From the NCBI GenBank assembly GCA_963792885.1, contig CAWBXX010000006.1, forward strand, positions 186,001 to 250,000: a stretch of 64,000 bases of DNA. Reading direction: 5' to 3'. The stretch is from DASWJZ01 sp963792885. GTDB taxonomy: Bacteria > Pseudomonadota > Alphaproteobacteria > Rhizobiales > Afifellaceae. Position 1 is the stretch's first letter, and the number at the start of each line of letters is the position of its first letter. Position numbers and translations under genes: made by a program. Below the pieces are notes generated by a model. It had not been told where the DNA came from. It saw nothing but the letters and a program-made list of their open reading frames with translations, and ran no database searches. This document shows positions 53,885-62,745 of this stretch, piece after piece.

Positions 53885-55105
53885 ATGGCGCGGGCAATGC
53901 TTCTCGTGATGGATTCGGTCGGGATCGGCGGTGCCGAGGATGCCGACCGCTTTGGTGACAAGGGTGCGGATACGCTCGGCCATATCGCGTCGGCATGCGC
54001 TTCGGGCGTTGCGGACAAAGCGGGGCTTCGCGCCGGTCCGCTCAACATCCCGGTGATGAACCGGCTCGGTCTCTGCCGTGCCGCGGAGGCTTCAACGGGC
54101 GTCCATCCTGCCGGCATCGAGCGGATCGAGAAGCCGGAGGCGATCTGGGCCTATGCGAGCGAAGTGTCGAAGGGCAAGGACACGCAGTCCGGACACTGGG
54201 AACTGGCGGGGCTGCCGGTGCCGTTCGAGTGGGGCTATTTCCCGAATACCGTCCCCGCTTTTCCCAAGGTGCTGACCGAATCGCTGATCAGCCGAGCGAA
54301 GATCCCTGGCATCCTCGGCGACAAGCACGCCTCGGGCACGGAGATCATCGAGGAGCTCGGCGAGAGGCATATCAAGACCGGGAAGCCGATCTGTTATACG
54401 TCGCAGGATTCCGTCTTCCAGATCTGCGCGCACGAGGAGCATTTCGGGCTGGAGCGGCTCTATGAGGTCTGCAAGGTCGCACGAAAGCTCTGCGATCCGC
54501 TGAAGATCGGCCGTGTCATCGCGCGCCCCTTCGTCGGCGAGAAGCGCGGCGAATTTCACCGCACGGGCAACCGCAAGGATTTCGCCGTGCCGCCGCCCGG
54601 CGAAACGCTGCTCGACCTCTGCGTCTCGAAGAAGCGCGACGTCTATGGCGTCGGAAAGATCTCCGACATCTTCACCGGACGCGGCGTCACCAAGGTCTTG
54701 AAGGCGCCCGACAACGAAAGCCAGTTCGATCGCACGCTTGAAGCGATTTCCGAGGCGAAGGACGGCGACCTCGTCTTCACGAACTTCATCGATTTCGACC
54801 AGGTTTTTGGGCATCGCCGCGACGTCGCGGGCTACGCCTGGTGTCTGGAGGAATTCGACCGGCGGCTACCGGAGCTGCTCGCGATCCTGAAGCCGGGCGA
54901 CCTCGTGATCCTGACCGCCGACCATGGCAACGATCCGACATACAAGGGCACCGACCATACGCGCGAGAATATCCCGGTGCTTGCCTTCGGGCCGAAGATC
55001 GAAGGCCGTAATGGCGGGCACCTTCAGACTTACGCCGACGTGGCGCAGACGATCGCCAGCCACCTCGCGCTGCCGCCGCTCCGCATCGGTACGCCGATGA
55101 TGTGA
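53885..55105 (+). CDS. deoB: Phosphopentomutase
   Basis: A 406-residue alkaline-phosphatase-superfamily enzyme that interconverts (deoxy)ribose 1- and 5-phosphate, linking the phosphorylases to central metabolism. Metal ligands and the phospho-acceptor are in VMDSVGIGGAEDADRFGD and GKDTQSGHWE (Thr); the C-terminal ligands are in FDQVFGHRRD, TADHGND and THDRE-like DHTREN. It begins one base after the deoA stop. deoC is not in the window. Confidence 0.96.
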   Translation: MARAMLLVMDSVGIGGAEDADRFGDKGADTLGHIASACASGVADKAGLRAGPLNIPVMNRLGLCRAAEASTGVHPAGIERIEKPEAIWAYASEVSKGKDTQSGHWELAGLPVPFEWGYFPNTVPAFPKVLTESLISRAKIPGILGDKHASGTEIIEELGERHIKTGKPICYTSQDSVFQICAHEEHFGLERLYEVCKVARKLCDPLKIGRVIARPFVGEKRGEFHRTGNRKDFAVPPPGETLLDLCVSKKRDVYGVGKISDIFTGRGVTKVLKAPDNESQFDRTLEAISEAKDGDLVFTNFIDFDQVFGHRRDVAGYAWCLEEFDRRLPELLAILKPGDLVILTADHGNDPTYKGTDHTRENIPVLAFGPKIEGRNGGHLQTYADVAQTIASHLALPPLRIGTPMM

Positions 55106-55163
55106 GGGTTTGGCGCGTTTGGCTCTCCCGTGTATGAACTCCACAAAACAGGAGGCGGCGGGC

Positions 55164-55808
55164 ATGGCCAAGCAAGACTACCAAGGCGTCACGGTCATCG
55201 ATCACCCGCTGATCGAGCACAAGCTGACGATCATGCGCGACAAGGACACCTCGACCCGCGGGTTCAGGCAGCTTCTGCGCGAGATCGCCGGCCTCATCTG
55301 CTACGAGGCGACGCGCGACCTGCCGCTCGAAGAGGTCGAGATCGAGACGCCACTGACCAAGATGAAAGCTCGCAAGATCGCCGGCAAGAAACTGGTCTTT
55401 GCCTCAATCCTTCGCGCCGGTAACGGGCTGCTCGAAGGCATGCTCGACCTCGTTCCGTCGGCGCGCGTCGCGCATATCGGGCTTTATCGCGATCCGAAGA
55501 CGCTGCAGCCGGTCGAATACTACTTCAAAGCGCCGGAGGATCTGGCGGACCGCACGGTGATCTGCGTCGACCCGATGCTGGCGACGGCGAATTCGGCCGT
55601 GGCGGCGGTCGACAAGCTCAAGGGACGCGGCGCGAAGGACATCCGCTTCGTCTGCCTGCTCGCCGTGCCGGAGGGGATCAAGCGGTTCCGCACCGCGCAT
55701 CCCGACGTGCCGGTCTTCACGGCGGCGATCGACGATCACCTGAACGACCACGGCTACATCGTGCCTGGACTCGGCGACGCCGGCGACCGGATGTACGGGA
55801 CGAAGTAG
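55164..55808 (+). CDS. upp: Uracil phosphoribosyltransferase
   Basis: A 214-residue enzyme converting uracil and PRPP to UMP. The PRPP loop is VICVDPMLATANSA, and the uracil site is at the C-terminus (YIVPGLGDAGDRMYGTK). The ATG at 55164 has GGAGG eight bases upstream; the in-frame extension to 55110 lacks one. Last gene of the salvage unit, before the inverted-repeat element. Confidence 0.96.
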   Translation: MAKQDYQGVTVIDHPLIEHKLTIMRDKDTSTRGFRQLLREIAGLICYEATRDLPLEEVEIETPLTKMKARKIAGKKLVFASILRAGNGLLEGMLDLVPSARVAHIGLYRDPKTLQPVEYYFKAPEDLADRTVICVDPMLATANSAVAAVDKLKGRGAKDIRFVCLLAVPEGIKRFRTAHPDVPVFTAAIDDHLNDHGYIVPGLGDAGDRMYGTK

Positions 55809-55822
55809 GTGCGTTTCTGCAG

Positions 55823-55927
55823 TTGTCGTCATGCCCGGACTTGATCCGGGCATCCATTCCAGAACGGTCGTGAACGATGCCGCGGTCACGGAATGGATTG
55901 CCGGGTCAAGCCCGGCAATGACGACAA
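55823..55927. repeat. REPIN-like double palindrome after upp
   Basis: Two inverted copies of a REP sequence, 55823-55860 and 55890-55927, about 38 bases each. They match each other in inverse orientation at most positions (TTGTCGTCAT...TCCATTCC) and are separated by 29 bases. Each copy is itself a hairpin (GCCCGGA/TCCGGGC type). It lies between two convergent genes and may also end transcription. Confidence 0.8.
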
Positions 55928-55962
55928 GGTTGGTGGATGTGGTCTTCTGAGGCGCGGGGCAA

Positions 55963-57030
55963 CTACCCCTTCCTGAATGCGACCACCTTCGAGAAGAACG
56001 CGTTCGTCGTTCTCTCCAGCGCGAAGCCTGCCTCATCGAAGAGCGCCTCCAAATCCTCGTCGAGGTAGCTCGTGAAATACGGCTCGTGGAAGAGCGCCGG
56101 GAAAATCTCCAGAAGCCCATCATAGTCGGGTGCGTCGCCGGGCTGGAGCGACTCGACGAAGACGAAGAGTCCGCCCGGCTTCATCACGCGGCCGATCTCA
56201 CGCGCCACGTCGCGGCGCACGTCCGGCGGAAGCTCGTGGAAGAGGAAGATGCAACTTGCCAGGTCGAGGCTCGCATCGGGAAGGGGTAGCGCCTCCGCCT
56301 TGGCGACGAGGGGCTGGATACGTGGCCGGCGTCCAAGTCGCCGCATCGTCTCAGCGACATAGGCTTCGGAGAGATCGATCGCGAAAGCAGGGAGGCGTGG
56401 GAAGGCTTGCCGCGCCTGAAGCAGGAAAGAGCCGGGTCCGCAGGCGATGTCTGCATAGGCGAGTCGGCGCTGGTCGCGGCCCTTCAGCGCCTCTGCCATC
56501 GGGACCAGCGCCTGCCGCCGCATTGCATTCGCTGCGCCGGAGAAGAGCACTTCAACCTGCATGTCGTAGAGACGCGCCAACTCCTCGGTGAGCCAGCCAC
56601 CCGACTGGAAATGAAAATTCTGCAGGTAGTAGTCGGGACGCTTGCCGCCGTTCTCGGGCGGCAGCTCACGCGATAGCGCGTGACCGCGCCTGCGCACTAC
56701 TTCCGGCACGTCGCGGAAGAATTCTCGGCTTTGCGCGAGCATTCCGGCAAGGCCGCCGTCCTCGTCCTCCGGCAGGGGATAGAGACCGGCTTCGGCATTG
56801 GCGAGGTCGCGCTGAAGCAGCGCCGCCACGTCGGCCAGCATCCGGCGCATGCCGGGTACCGGCTTCGACGGCTTTACCGGCGTGCGCTTCGGCGCTTCGG
56901 GCGCGGATTCAAGCCGCCGCACCATGCGGCGCATGACGGCGCCGTGCCCGGCGTACCAGGCGACGCGGCCGGTCTGCCTGGCGGCGAAGGCGGCGCGGTT
57001 GGCGAAGCGTTCGAACGGGGTCTCGGGCAT
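55963..57030 (-). CDS. Class I SAM-dependent methyltransferase of unknown substrate
   Basis: A 355-residue protein. The N-terminal half is helical and charged (MPETPFERFANRAAF, YLQNFHFQSGGWLTEELARLYD). The C-terminal half is a methyltransferase domain: YADIACGPGSFLLQ (motif I), AFAIDLSEAYV, AKAEALPLPDASLDLASCIFLFHELPPDVR (motif II region), VMKPGGLFVFVES (motif III). Proteins of this build are found in alphaproteobacteria. Substrate is unknown; a quinone, lipid or small molecule is as likely as RNA. It is transcribed in the same direction as the RumA-like gene upstream. Confidence 0.8.
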   Translation of the reverse strand: MPETPFERFANRAAFAARQTGRVAWYAGHGAVMRRMVRRLESAPEAPKRTPVKPSKPVPGMRRMLADVAALLQRDLANAEAGLYPLPEDEDGGLAGMLAQSREFFRDVPEVVRRRGHALSRELPPENGGKRPDYYLQNFHFQSGGWLTEELARLYDMQVEVLFSGAANAMRRQALVPMAEALKGRDQRRLAYADIACGPGSFLLQARQAFPRLPAFAIDLSEAYVAETMRRLGRRPRIQPLVAKAEALPLPDASLDLASCIFLFHELPPDVRRDVAREIGRVMKPGGLFVFVESLQPGDAPDYDGLLEIFPALFHEPYFTSYLDEDLEALFDEAGFALERTTNAFFSKVVAFRKG

Positions 57031-57083
57031 CGACAGGGTCCTTGCCGGATAAAGTCGTGTCGATTGTGCCGTTCGTCCAGGGG

Positions 57084-58337
57084 CTATCGGTCGCGGCGAA
57101 AGAGCCCGACAACCTCGGTTTCCGCCGAATAGACGAACTGGTCGACCGGCACGGCGCGCTCAAGCACGTAGCCACCGTCGACGAGGATGCGCGCGTCGCG
57201 GGCGAAGGTGGCGGGGTTACAGGAGACGGCGGCAATGCGCGGCACCTTCGAGGCGGCGAGTGTCTGCGCTTGCGCCTTTGCGCCGGCGAAAGGCGGATCG
57301 AAGACGACGCCGTCGAACTTTTCCAATTCCTTCGGTGAAAGTGGATCGACGAAGAGGTCGCGCCGCTCGGTCTCGACGAGCTTCAATCCGGAAGCGTGGC
57401 GGACGGCTTGCGCCAACGCTGCCAGCGCCGCTTCGTTCGCCTCGACGGCGCGGACCGCGGCTTTGCGTGCGAGAGCGAGCGCGAACGTGCCGATCCCCGC
57501 GAAGAGGTCGGCGATGCGCTTCGATCCCGAGAGATGCTCGGTGACAAGCGCCGTCATCGCCGCTTCCGCTTCGGCCGAGGTCTGAACGAAAGCGCCGGGC
57601 GGCGGCGTGAGCGCGATGCCGGCAATGTCGAGCGCCGGCTCAGCCAACGTCACGATTGGGTCACCGTCGACGCAGAGCCGCGCGACGCCGTGCCCTCCGG
57701 CGATCTCGGCGAGCTTCGCAATCGTTGGCGTATCGGGTGATGGTGCGCCTTGGAAGTCGAGATCAAGCCCGGCGGCCGTGAGGAGCACGGTCAGTCGCGC
57801 GGGCCGGCTCGTCCCGACGAGCGGCTCGGCAATGGCGCGGATGTCGCCGAGCCGCGCCTGCAGGGGCCGTGCCAGCACGGGACATTCCTCGATGTCGACG
57901 ACGTGGTGCGAGAGCCGCTCGTGATAGCCGAGCATGAGCTTGTCGCTCGCGCGAAGTGCTGTCAGCGCTGTGCGACGACGGCTGGATGGCGGTACGCCGA
58001 TGGTTGGCGCCACGTCCGGCGTTAGACCGCGCTGCCTGAGGGCCGCCACGACGAAGTCGCGCTTCAGCTTTCGTGTTGCGTCGAGCGGCAGCATCTGCAG
58101 CGCGCAGCCGCCGCAGTGGCCGAAGTGCCGGCACACCGGTGCGACGCGCTCGGGGCTTGGCAGGACGATTTCAACGATGCTCGCCCGATCGCCCTTGTGG
58201 TGGGCTTGGCGCTCCACCGCGACGCGCTCGCCAGGCAGCGAGAAGGGCACGTAGAGCGGGCCGTGGTGCGTCATGGCGATGCCGTCGCCGCGATGTCCGA
58301 TCGTCTCGATGACGACGACCTCACGCACGTCGCGCAC
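57084..58337 (-). CDS. RumA/TrmA-family 5-methyluridine RNA methyltransferase
   Basis: A 417-residue enzyme. An N-terminal TRAM-like region (IETIGHRGDGIA) is followed by an Fe-S motif (CRHFGHCGGCALQ, with another Cys in DIEECPVL), then the SAM domain with LFAGIGTFALALA and DPPFAGA, and the catalytic SCNPATFARD. Relatives methylate U1939 or U747 of 23S rRNA. GTG 58337 overlaps the tlyA stop region; GTG 58328 is an alternative start three codons later. Which uridine it targets is not known. Confidence 0.9.
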   Translation of the reverse strand: MRDVREVVVIETIGHRGDGIAMTHHGPLYVPFSLPGERVAVERQAHHKGDRASIVEIVLPSPERVAPVCRHFGHCGGCALQMLPLDATRKLKRDFVVAALRQRGLTPDVAPTIGVPPSSRRRTALTALRASDKLMLGYHERLSHHVVDIEECPVLARPLQARLGDIRAIAEPLVGTSRPARLTVLLTAAGLDLDFQGAPSPDTPTIAKLAEIAGGHGVARLCVDGDPIVTLAEPALDIAGIALTPPPGAFVQTSAEAEAAMTALVTEHLSGSKRIADLFAGIGTFALALARKAAVRAVEANEAALAALAQAVRHASGLKLVETERRDLFVDPLSPKELEKFDGVVFDPPFAGAKAQAQTLAASKVPRIAAVSCNPATFARDARILVDGGYVLERAVPVDQFVYSAETEVVGLFRRDR

Positions 58338-59070
58338 CGATCAGGAATTCGCGGTTGCCGGAGCCGCCGGCGATCGGGGAGGGGACCTTTCCGACCACGC
58401 CCCATCCTTGCTCCTCATCGAGCCAAGCGGCGATGCCTTCAACGGCGTCTTCCGCCGCCCTTGCGTCGCGCACGATGCCGCCCTTGCCGATCGCCTCGCG
58501 GCCGACCTCGAACTGCGGCTTCAGGAGGAATACGCCCCATGCATCGGGTTCGGCGAGCGCGAGCGTAGGCGGCAGCGCGAGCTTCAGCGAGATGAAGCTC
58601 AGGTCGGCGACGATCGCGCCGATCTTTCGTCCGCCGAGATGCTCGCGGGTCAGATCGCGCGCACTCAATCCTTCAAGCAGCGTCACGCGCTTGTCGTCCG
58701 CGAGCGTTGGATGCAGCTGGCCATGGCCGACATCGATTGCGACGACGTGCGCTGCGCCGCGCTCAAGCAGCGCTTGCGTGAAGCCACCGGTCGAGGCGCC
58801 GAGGTCGAGGGCGTCGAGTCCTTTCGGGTCGAAGCCGAACGCATCGAGCGCCGCGACGAGCTTCAGCGCCGCACGCGAGACATAGCCGCTGGCCGGATCG
58901 TCGATCGCAACCGCCGCGTCGGGCGCAACCATGCGTCCGGGCTTCATCTCCGCAGCACCCTCGACCGTCACCGATCCGCGCAGAATCGCGTCACGGGCGC
59001 GAGCGCGCGTCGGCGCGAAACCGCGCACAACAAGCGCCTCGTCGAGGCGCATCCGCGTCGTCTCGCTCAT
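58321..59070 (-). CDS. tlyA: TlyA-family rRNA methyltransferase/hemolysin-like protein
   Basis: A 249-residue protein with an N-terminal S4 RNA-binding domain (MRLDEALVVRGFAPTRARARDAIL) and an FtsJ-type methyltransferase domain (LDLGASTGGFTQALLERGA, VADLSFISLKLALP, LLKPQFEVG). Mycobacterial TlyA makes 2'-O-methylcytidines in 16S and 23S rRNA and determines capreomycin sensitivity. Commonly found near xseB and dxs in alphaproteobacteria; dxs is absent here. Confidence 0.93.
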   Translation of the reverse strand: MSETTRMRLDEALVVRGFAPTRARARDAILRGSVTVEGAAEMKPGRMVAPDAAVAIDDPASGYVSRAALKLVAALDAFGFDPKGLDALDLGASTGGFTQALLERGAAHVVAIDVGHGQLHPTLADDKRVTLLEGLSARDLTREHLGGRKIGAIVADLSFISLKLALPPTLALAEPDAWGVFLLKPQFEVGREAIGKGGIVRDARAAEDAVEGIAAWLDEEQGWGVVGKVPSPIAGGSGNREFLIGARRA

Positions 59071-59080
59071 CGGGAAGCCG

Positions 59081-59221
59081 TCAGAAGCCGCAATAAGAGA
59101 GGCCGGACATGATCGCGCTCAGGAAGATGTCGGTACCCCAATAGGCCCAGCCGGCGCCGGCGAGGAAGAACAGCAGCCCGGCGGCGAGAAGCGCCGTTCG
59201 CGTGATCGGATCGAGCCTCAT
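59081..59221 (-). CDS. Small membrane protein, 46 residues
   Basis: ATG at 59219-59221, TGA at 59081-59083. The translation starts MRLDPITRTALLAAGLLFF and continues LAGAGWAYWG, giving one membrane helix (residues 9-29), then DIFLSAIMSGLSYCGF. It begins four bases after the SCO1 stop and ends 10 bases before tlyA, in the same direction, filling the gap exactly. The tight spacing and clean helix support a real gene. Function is unknown. Confidence 0.6.
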   Translation of the reverse strand: MRLDPITRTALLAAGLLFFLAGAGWAYWGTDIFLSAIMSGLSYCGF

Positions 59222-59225
59222 GGCT

Positions 59226-59831
59226 CTATCCTGCCACAAGCCGCCTCAGCTTGGCCAATGACGTGTCGCGGGTCTCGCTCGGGTCGATCGTGCCGATGAA
59301 GTTGCCCCGCGCGTCCTGCAGGATCATCGAGGCCGTATGGTCCATCGAGTAGTCGCCATCGGCGAGCGGAACCTTGCGGCTGAAGATCTTGTAGTCCTTC
59401 GTCATCGCATGGACCGCGGCCGGCTGGCCGGTCACGCCGACGACCGGCGCGGTGAACGCGCTCAGATATTCGTGCATCGTCTGCTGCGTGTCGCGCTCCG
59501 GATCGACGGTGACGAAGACGAAGCGGAGCTTGTCGGCGTCCGCTCCGAGCGCGTCGGCCCAAAGCGACATATTGGTCAGTCCGGTCGGGCAGACGTCCGG
59601 GCAATGCGTGTAGCCGAAGAGCGTCACGGAGGGCTTGCCGCGGAAGATCGTCTCGGTGACGGGCGCGCCGTTGTCGTCGATCAACTGGAACGGGCCGCCG
59701 AGCGGCGCGCCGGGCTTGAGGCTCGCCGTTTGTGAACGGTGCACGAAAGGGAAGCCGCCCACAGCGAAGGCGCCGAGCGCGAAGAGCGCCACGGCGACCA
59801 CGATCCACAGGGCGATCCGCATGGTCTTCAT
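59226..59831 (-). CDS. SCO1/SenC-family copper chaperone
   Basis: About 201 residues from ATG 59829-59831. One N-terminal membrane helix (ALWIVVAVALFALGAFAV) anchors a periplasmic thioredoxin-like domain. Copper ligands are Cys-Pro-Asp-Val-Cys in GYTHCPDVCPTGL and the His in DYSMDHTAS. SCO1 proteins deliver copper to the CuA site of cytochrome oxidase or maintain its thiols. No cytochrome oxidase gene is nearby. A longer frame (to 59954) adds 41 basic residues and is rejected. Confidence 0.92.
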   Translation of the reverse strand: MKTMRIALWIVVAVALFALGAFAVGGFPFVHRSQTASLKPGAPLGGPFQLIDDNGAPVTETIFRGKPSVTLFGYTHCPDVCPTGLTNMSLWADALGADADKLRFVFVTVDPERDTQQTMHEYLSAFTAPVVGVTGQPAAVHAMTKDYKIFSRKVPLADGDYSMDHTASMILQDARGNFIGTIDPSETRDTSLAKLRRLVAG

Positions 59832-59871
59832 TGCCGCGCCCGACTCACTTCCATACGAGGCGACGCCACCT

Positions 59872-60003
59872 TTATTCCACCGCCTCGTCGGCCACCGGCG
59901 TAACGCCCGCCGGCGCGGTCTCGACCTTGCGCACGAAATAGAAGCCGGCAGCAAACGTCAGCGCGATCGCTATCACGGCCGGCATGAGAATCCGCATCTT
60001 CAT
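59872..60003 (-). CDS. Small membrane-anchored protein upstream of SCO1
   Basis: A 43-residue frame from ATG 60001-60003: one hydrophobic helix (ILMPAVIAIALTFAAGFYFV) and a short acidic periplasmic tail (VTPVADEAVE). It lies 40 bases upstream of SCO1 in the same direction. No strong ribosome-binding site is visible. Could be a small assembly partner of SCO1; this is inference. Confidence 0.5.
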   Translation of the reverse strand: MKMRILMPAVIAIALTFAAGFYFVRKVETAPAGVTPVADEAVE

Positions 60004-60087
60004 AGGTTGATTTTCGCGCGGCGGGGCCGCTTGTCGGATTGCGCAAAACGCCGCGCGCGCTGCGCTCAATCGTCACGCGCTCGGTAG

Positions 60088-61164
60088 TCAAGGTGGGCCG
60101 TTCCTGATCACGACCTTGAGAGCCTCCTTGCGGATCATGCTTTGGAGCGCGTCGACGACGCCCATGATTGGCCGCGTGCCGGAGAGCAGGAGGTCAGCCT
60201 TGAACTTCGGATCGGCGAGCAGCGCGATCGCGCGGCGGAAGGTCTCGGGCCGGTGATGGTAAACGCCTTTCAGCGTCAGCTCGCTGTAATGGATGAGATG
60301 CGTGTCGAGCGGGATCGACGTGCCGGGTGCGCAGCCGCCGAAAAGATTGACGAGCCCGCCCGGCCTGAGCGACTCGATCGCGTCGAGCCAGACGCCCGGC
60401 TGCCCGGTGCAGTCGACCGTGATCCAGTAACCCTTGCCACCATCCGTCTCCGCGCGCACCGCGGCCGCTTGGCCGCCGCCGCGCGCGATTTCGATGGTGC
60501 GCGCTGCGCCAAGTCTCTCGCCGACCTCGAGGCGCCCCGGGTTGGGGTCGGCGAGCACCGGTCTCTGGCCCATGCCGGCGAGCGCCGCCACGAAGAGGAG
60601 CCCGATCGGCCCGCCGCCGAAGACCAGAATCTCGACCGGGCCGAGCGCGCCGTAGCGATCGAGCTCGCAGGCGTCGATTCCGTGCAGCACGCAGGCGAGC
60701 GGCTCAGCGAGCGCGGCGCGCGCGAAGGAGAGACCGGGCGGGATCTTGTGCACATTGCGCTCGACGAAGCGTCGCGGCACCAGCAGATATTCGGCGAAGG
60801 CCCCGTTCAGATAATGCAGGTCCTCGCAGAGGTTCTCGCGGCCGCGGCGGCATGGCTCGCATTGAAGGCACGGGGCTGAGTTGGCGACGACGATCGCATC
60901 GCCTTCTTTCACAGCCGTGACGCCTTCGCCGATCGCGGCGGCGACGCCAGCCATCTCGTGCCCGAAAAGCGTCGGCGCCTTCAGCATGCGCGGATGGCCG
61001 CCGCGCCGAAACACCTTCACATCGGTGCCGCATGTGGTCGCGGCTTCGATCTTCAAAAGAACCTCGCCGGGACCGGGGCGCGGCACCGGAACCTTGCGCA
61101 CCTCGATCTCCTCCGGGCCGAGGAGCATCGCGCCCTGCATGGTCTTTGGGAGCGCGGCGCTCAT
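60088..61164 (-). CDS. Zinc-dependent MDR alcohol dehydrogenase (first of a pair)
   Basis: A 358-residue medium-chain dehydrogenase. Catalytic zinc ligands lie in TTCGTDVKVFRRGG and FGHEMAG; structural zinc ligands are the four Cys in CLQCEPCRRGRENLC; the Rossmann motif is VFGGGPIGLLF. Closest in pattern to the sorbitol/threonine dehydrogenase branch. Substrate unknown. Its ATG overlaps the stop of the paralogous gene upstream (ATGA), so both are probably made together. Confidence 0.9.
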   Translation of the reverse strand: MSAALPKTMQGAMLLGPEEIEVRKVPVPRPGPGEVLLKIEAATTCGTDVKVFRRGGHPRMLKAPTLFGHEMAGVAAAIGEGVTAVKEGDAIVVANSAPCLQCEPCRRGRENLCEDLHYLNGAFAEYLLVPRRFVERNVHKIPPGLSFARAALAEPLACVLHGIDACELDRYGALGPVEILVFGGGPIGLLFVAALAGMGQRPVLADPNPGRLEVGERLGAARTIEIARGGGQAAAVRAETDGGKGYWITVDCTGQPGVWLDAIESLRPGGLVNLFGGCAPGTSIPLDTHLIHYSELTLKGVYHHRPETFRRAIALLADPKFKADLLLSGTRPIMGVVDALQSMIRKEALKVVIRNGPP

Positions 61165-62237
61165 GCGCCACGGGTGCGCGAGGGCGTAAACAGCACCTTC
61201 AGGGCCTTTCTTTGCACGACGAGCTCGACGGCCTTCCGAAAATCGTCGAGCGGCATCGTGTGTGTGACGAGCGGCGTCGGATCGAGCGCGCCGCTGACCA
61301 GAAGATCGAAAATCCGCTGCTGCTCGCGGAGCGCGCCGGAATAGGTGGCGATGATCCGCCGCTCGCTCTTGAAGACGGCGTTCAAGTCGACGGCGGCGCT
61401 TTGACCGTCCGGTGCGTGCGCGAAGAGCACGATCGAGCCGCCTGCGCGGGTTAGCGCAATGCCGGCGGCAAGCGCCTTTTCTCCGCCGACCGTGTCGAAC
61501 ACCGCGTCGGCGCCGATGCCTTCAGTGAGGGCGCGGACGGCTGCCGTCGCTTCGTCGCCGGGTTGCGCAGTGCGTGCTGCCCCAAGCTCGACGCCGAGCG
61601 CGAGCCGGTCCGCGTCGAAATCCACCACCACGACGTCGACGTTGGGGAAGACGGCCTTCAGCACGAGGAGATGCAGGAGACCCATGCTGCCGGCCCCGAG
61701 CACGACGGCTGTTCCTTCCGCGTCGATCCCAGAGCGGTCGATGCCGCGCAGCACGCAGGCGGCGGGCTCCATGAAGACCGCGCGCTCGTCGGGGATACCT
61801 TCCGGAATCTTGCGTGCCGCAAATTCCACCGCGCGCGGGCGGATCAGGATGGCGTCGGCGAAGCCGCCCGGCTCCATAAGATTCTCTTTGAACACCTCGC
61901 ACATCGTCTCATTGCCGCGGCGGCAATAGACGCAGGTGCCGCAGGGCACGTGATGCGGGACCACGACGCGGTCGCCGAGAGCGAATTTTTTGACGCCCGA
62001 CCCCAGCGCCAACACCTCGCCGACGAGCTCGTGCCCGAGCACCGTGCCGGGCCCGGCGCTGCCGGTCTTGAGCTTGAAGAGATCGGTGCCACAAAAGCCG
62101 ACAACGCGAAGGTCGAGCACCATCTCGCCACGGCCAGGAACCGGGAGGGGACGAGCCTCAAGAATTGTGCCCTCGCCGCCGGTGCAGGCGACGACGAAAT
62201 GGGTGTCGGCGGGCTTTCTCGCGGGTGCGGCGTTCAT
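61161..62237 (-). CDS. Zinc-dependent MDR alcohol dehydrogenase (second of a pair)
   Basis: A 358-residue medium-chain dehydrogenase. Catalytic site VGFCGTDLFKLKTG and LGHELVG, structural zinc in CGTCVYCRRGNETMC, Rossmann motif VLGAGSMGLLHL. It is only distantly similar to its neighbour despite the equal length. The pair follows a MarR regulator in the same direction, which may control them. Substrate unknown; two steps of one polyol or sugar-alcohol pathway is a possibility. Confidence 0.9.
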   Translation of the reverse strand: MNAAPARKPADTHFVVACTGGEGTILEARPLPVPGRGEMVLDLRVVGFCGTDLFKLKTGSAGPGTVLGHELVGEVLALGSGVKKFALGDRVVVPHHVPCGTCVYCRRGNETMCEVFKENLMEPGGFADAILIRPRAVEFAARKIPEGIPDERAVFMEPAACVLRGIDRSGIDAEGTAVVLGAGSMGLLHLLVLKAVFPNVDVVVVDFDADRLALGVELGAARTAQPGDEATAAVRALTEGIGADAVFDTVGGEKALAAGIALTRAGGSIVLFAHAPDGQSAAVDLNAVFKSERRIIATYSGALREQQRIFDLLVSGALDPTPLVTHTMPLDDFRKAVELVVQRKALKVLFTPSRTRGA

Positions 62238-62277
62238 GCCCGACCTTCTAACGGGCTTTGTGGCGGAATCCAGCGCC

Positions 62278-62727
62278 CTAGGCGTCGTCGTCGAGCCCGC
62301 GCAGGGCGGCGATCAGGTCGCGGAACCCCTTGACGCCAAGCTTTGTCCGGTAGGCGTCCTCGATCGCCAGCTTCACGCTGTTGGCATCGCCGAGCATCGA
62401 CAGGCCGGCGCGGGTGAAGACGACGATGTTCCCGCGCTTGTCCGCGGGGTTGGGACGCCGCGCGACGACGCCCTCGGCGACTAGCTCGTCGACGAGCTGC
62501 TGGACGGCCTGCTTGCTCAGGCCCATCCGCTTGACCAGATCGCTCTGGGGGATACCGTCGCGTTCGAGAAAGCCGATGACGTTCGAGCGCGCCTCGCCGA
62601 ACCAGGGATAGCCGCGCTCGCGCATCCCGGCGTCGAACGCCTCCTTCCATTGCCGGCTCGCTCGCCAGAGACGCCAGCCGACGTGGTCGAGCAGTGGCGG
62701 CATGTTTTCGTCAAGAGGCTTGACCAT
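62278..62727 (-). CDS. MarR-family transcriptional regulator
   Basis: A 149-residue winged-helix regulator. The recognition region is SDLVKRMGLSKQAVQQLVDEL and the wing is RRPNPADKRGNIVVFT. Helices at both ends should form the dimer interface. ATG 62725-62727 is preferred to TTG 62736 because AGGA lies about nine bases ahead. It is divergent from a cupin gene, with a perfect inverted repeat between them, and 40 bases upstream of the dehydrogenase pair. Confidence 0.9.
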   Translation of the reverse strand: MVKPLDENMPPLLDHVGWRLWRASRQWKEAFDAGMRERGYPWFGEARSNVIGFLERDGIPQSDLVKRMGLSKQAVQQLVDELVAEGVVARRPNPADKRGNIVVFTRAGLSMLGDANSVKLAIEDAYRTKLGVKGFRDLIAALRGLDDDA

Positions 62728-62745
62728 TATTGGCAATCCTGTATG

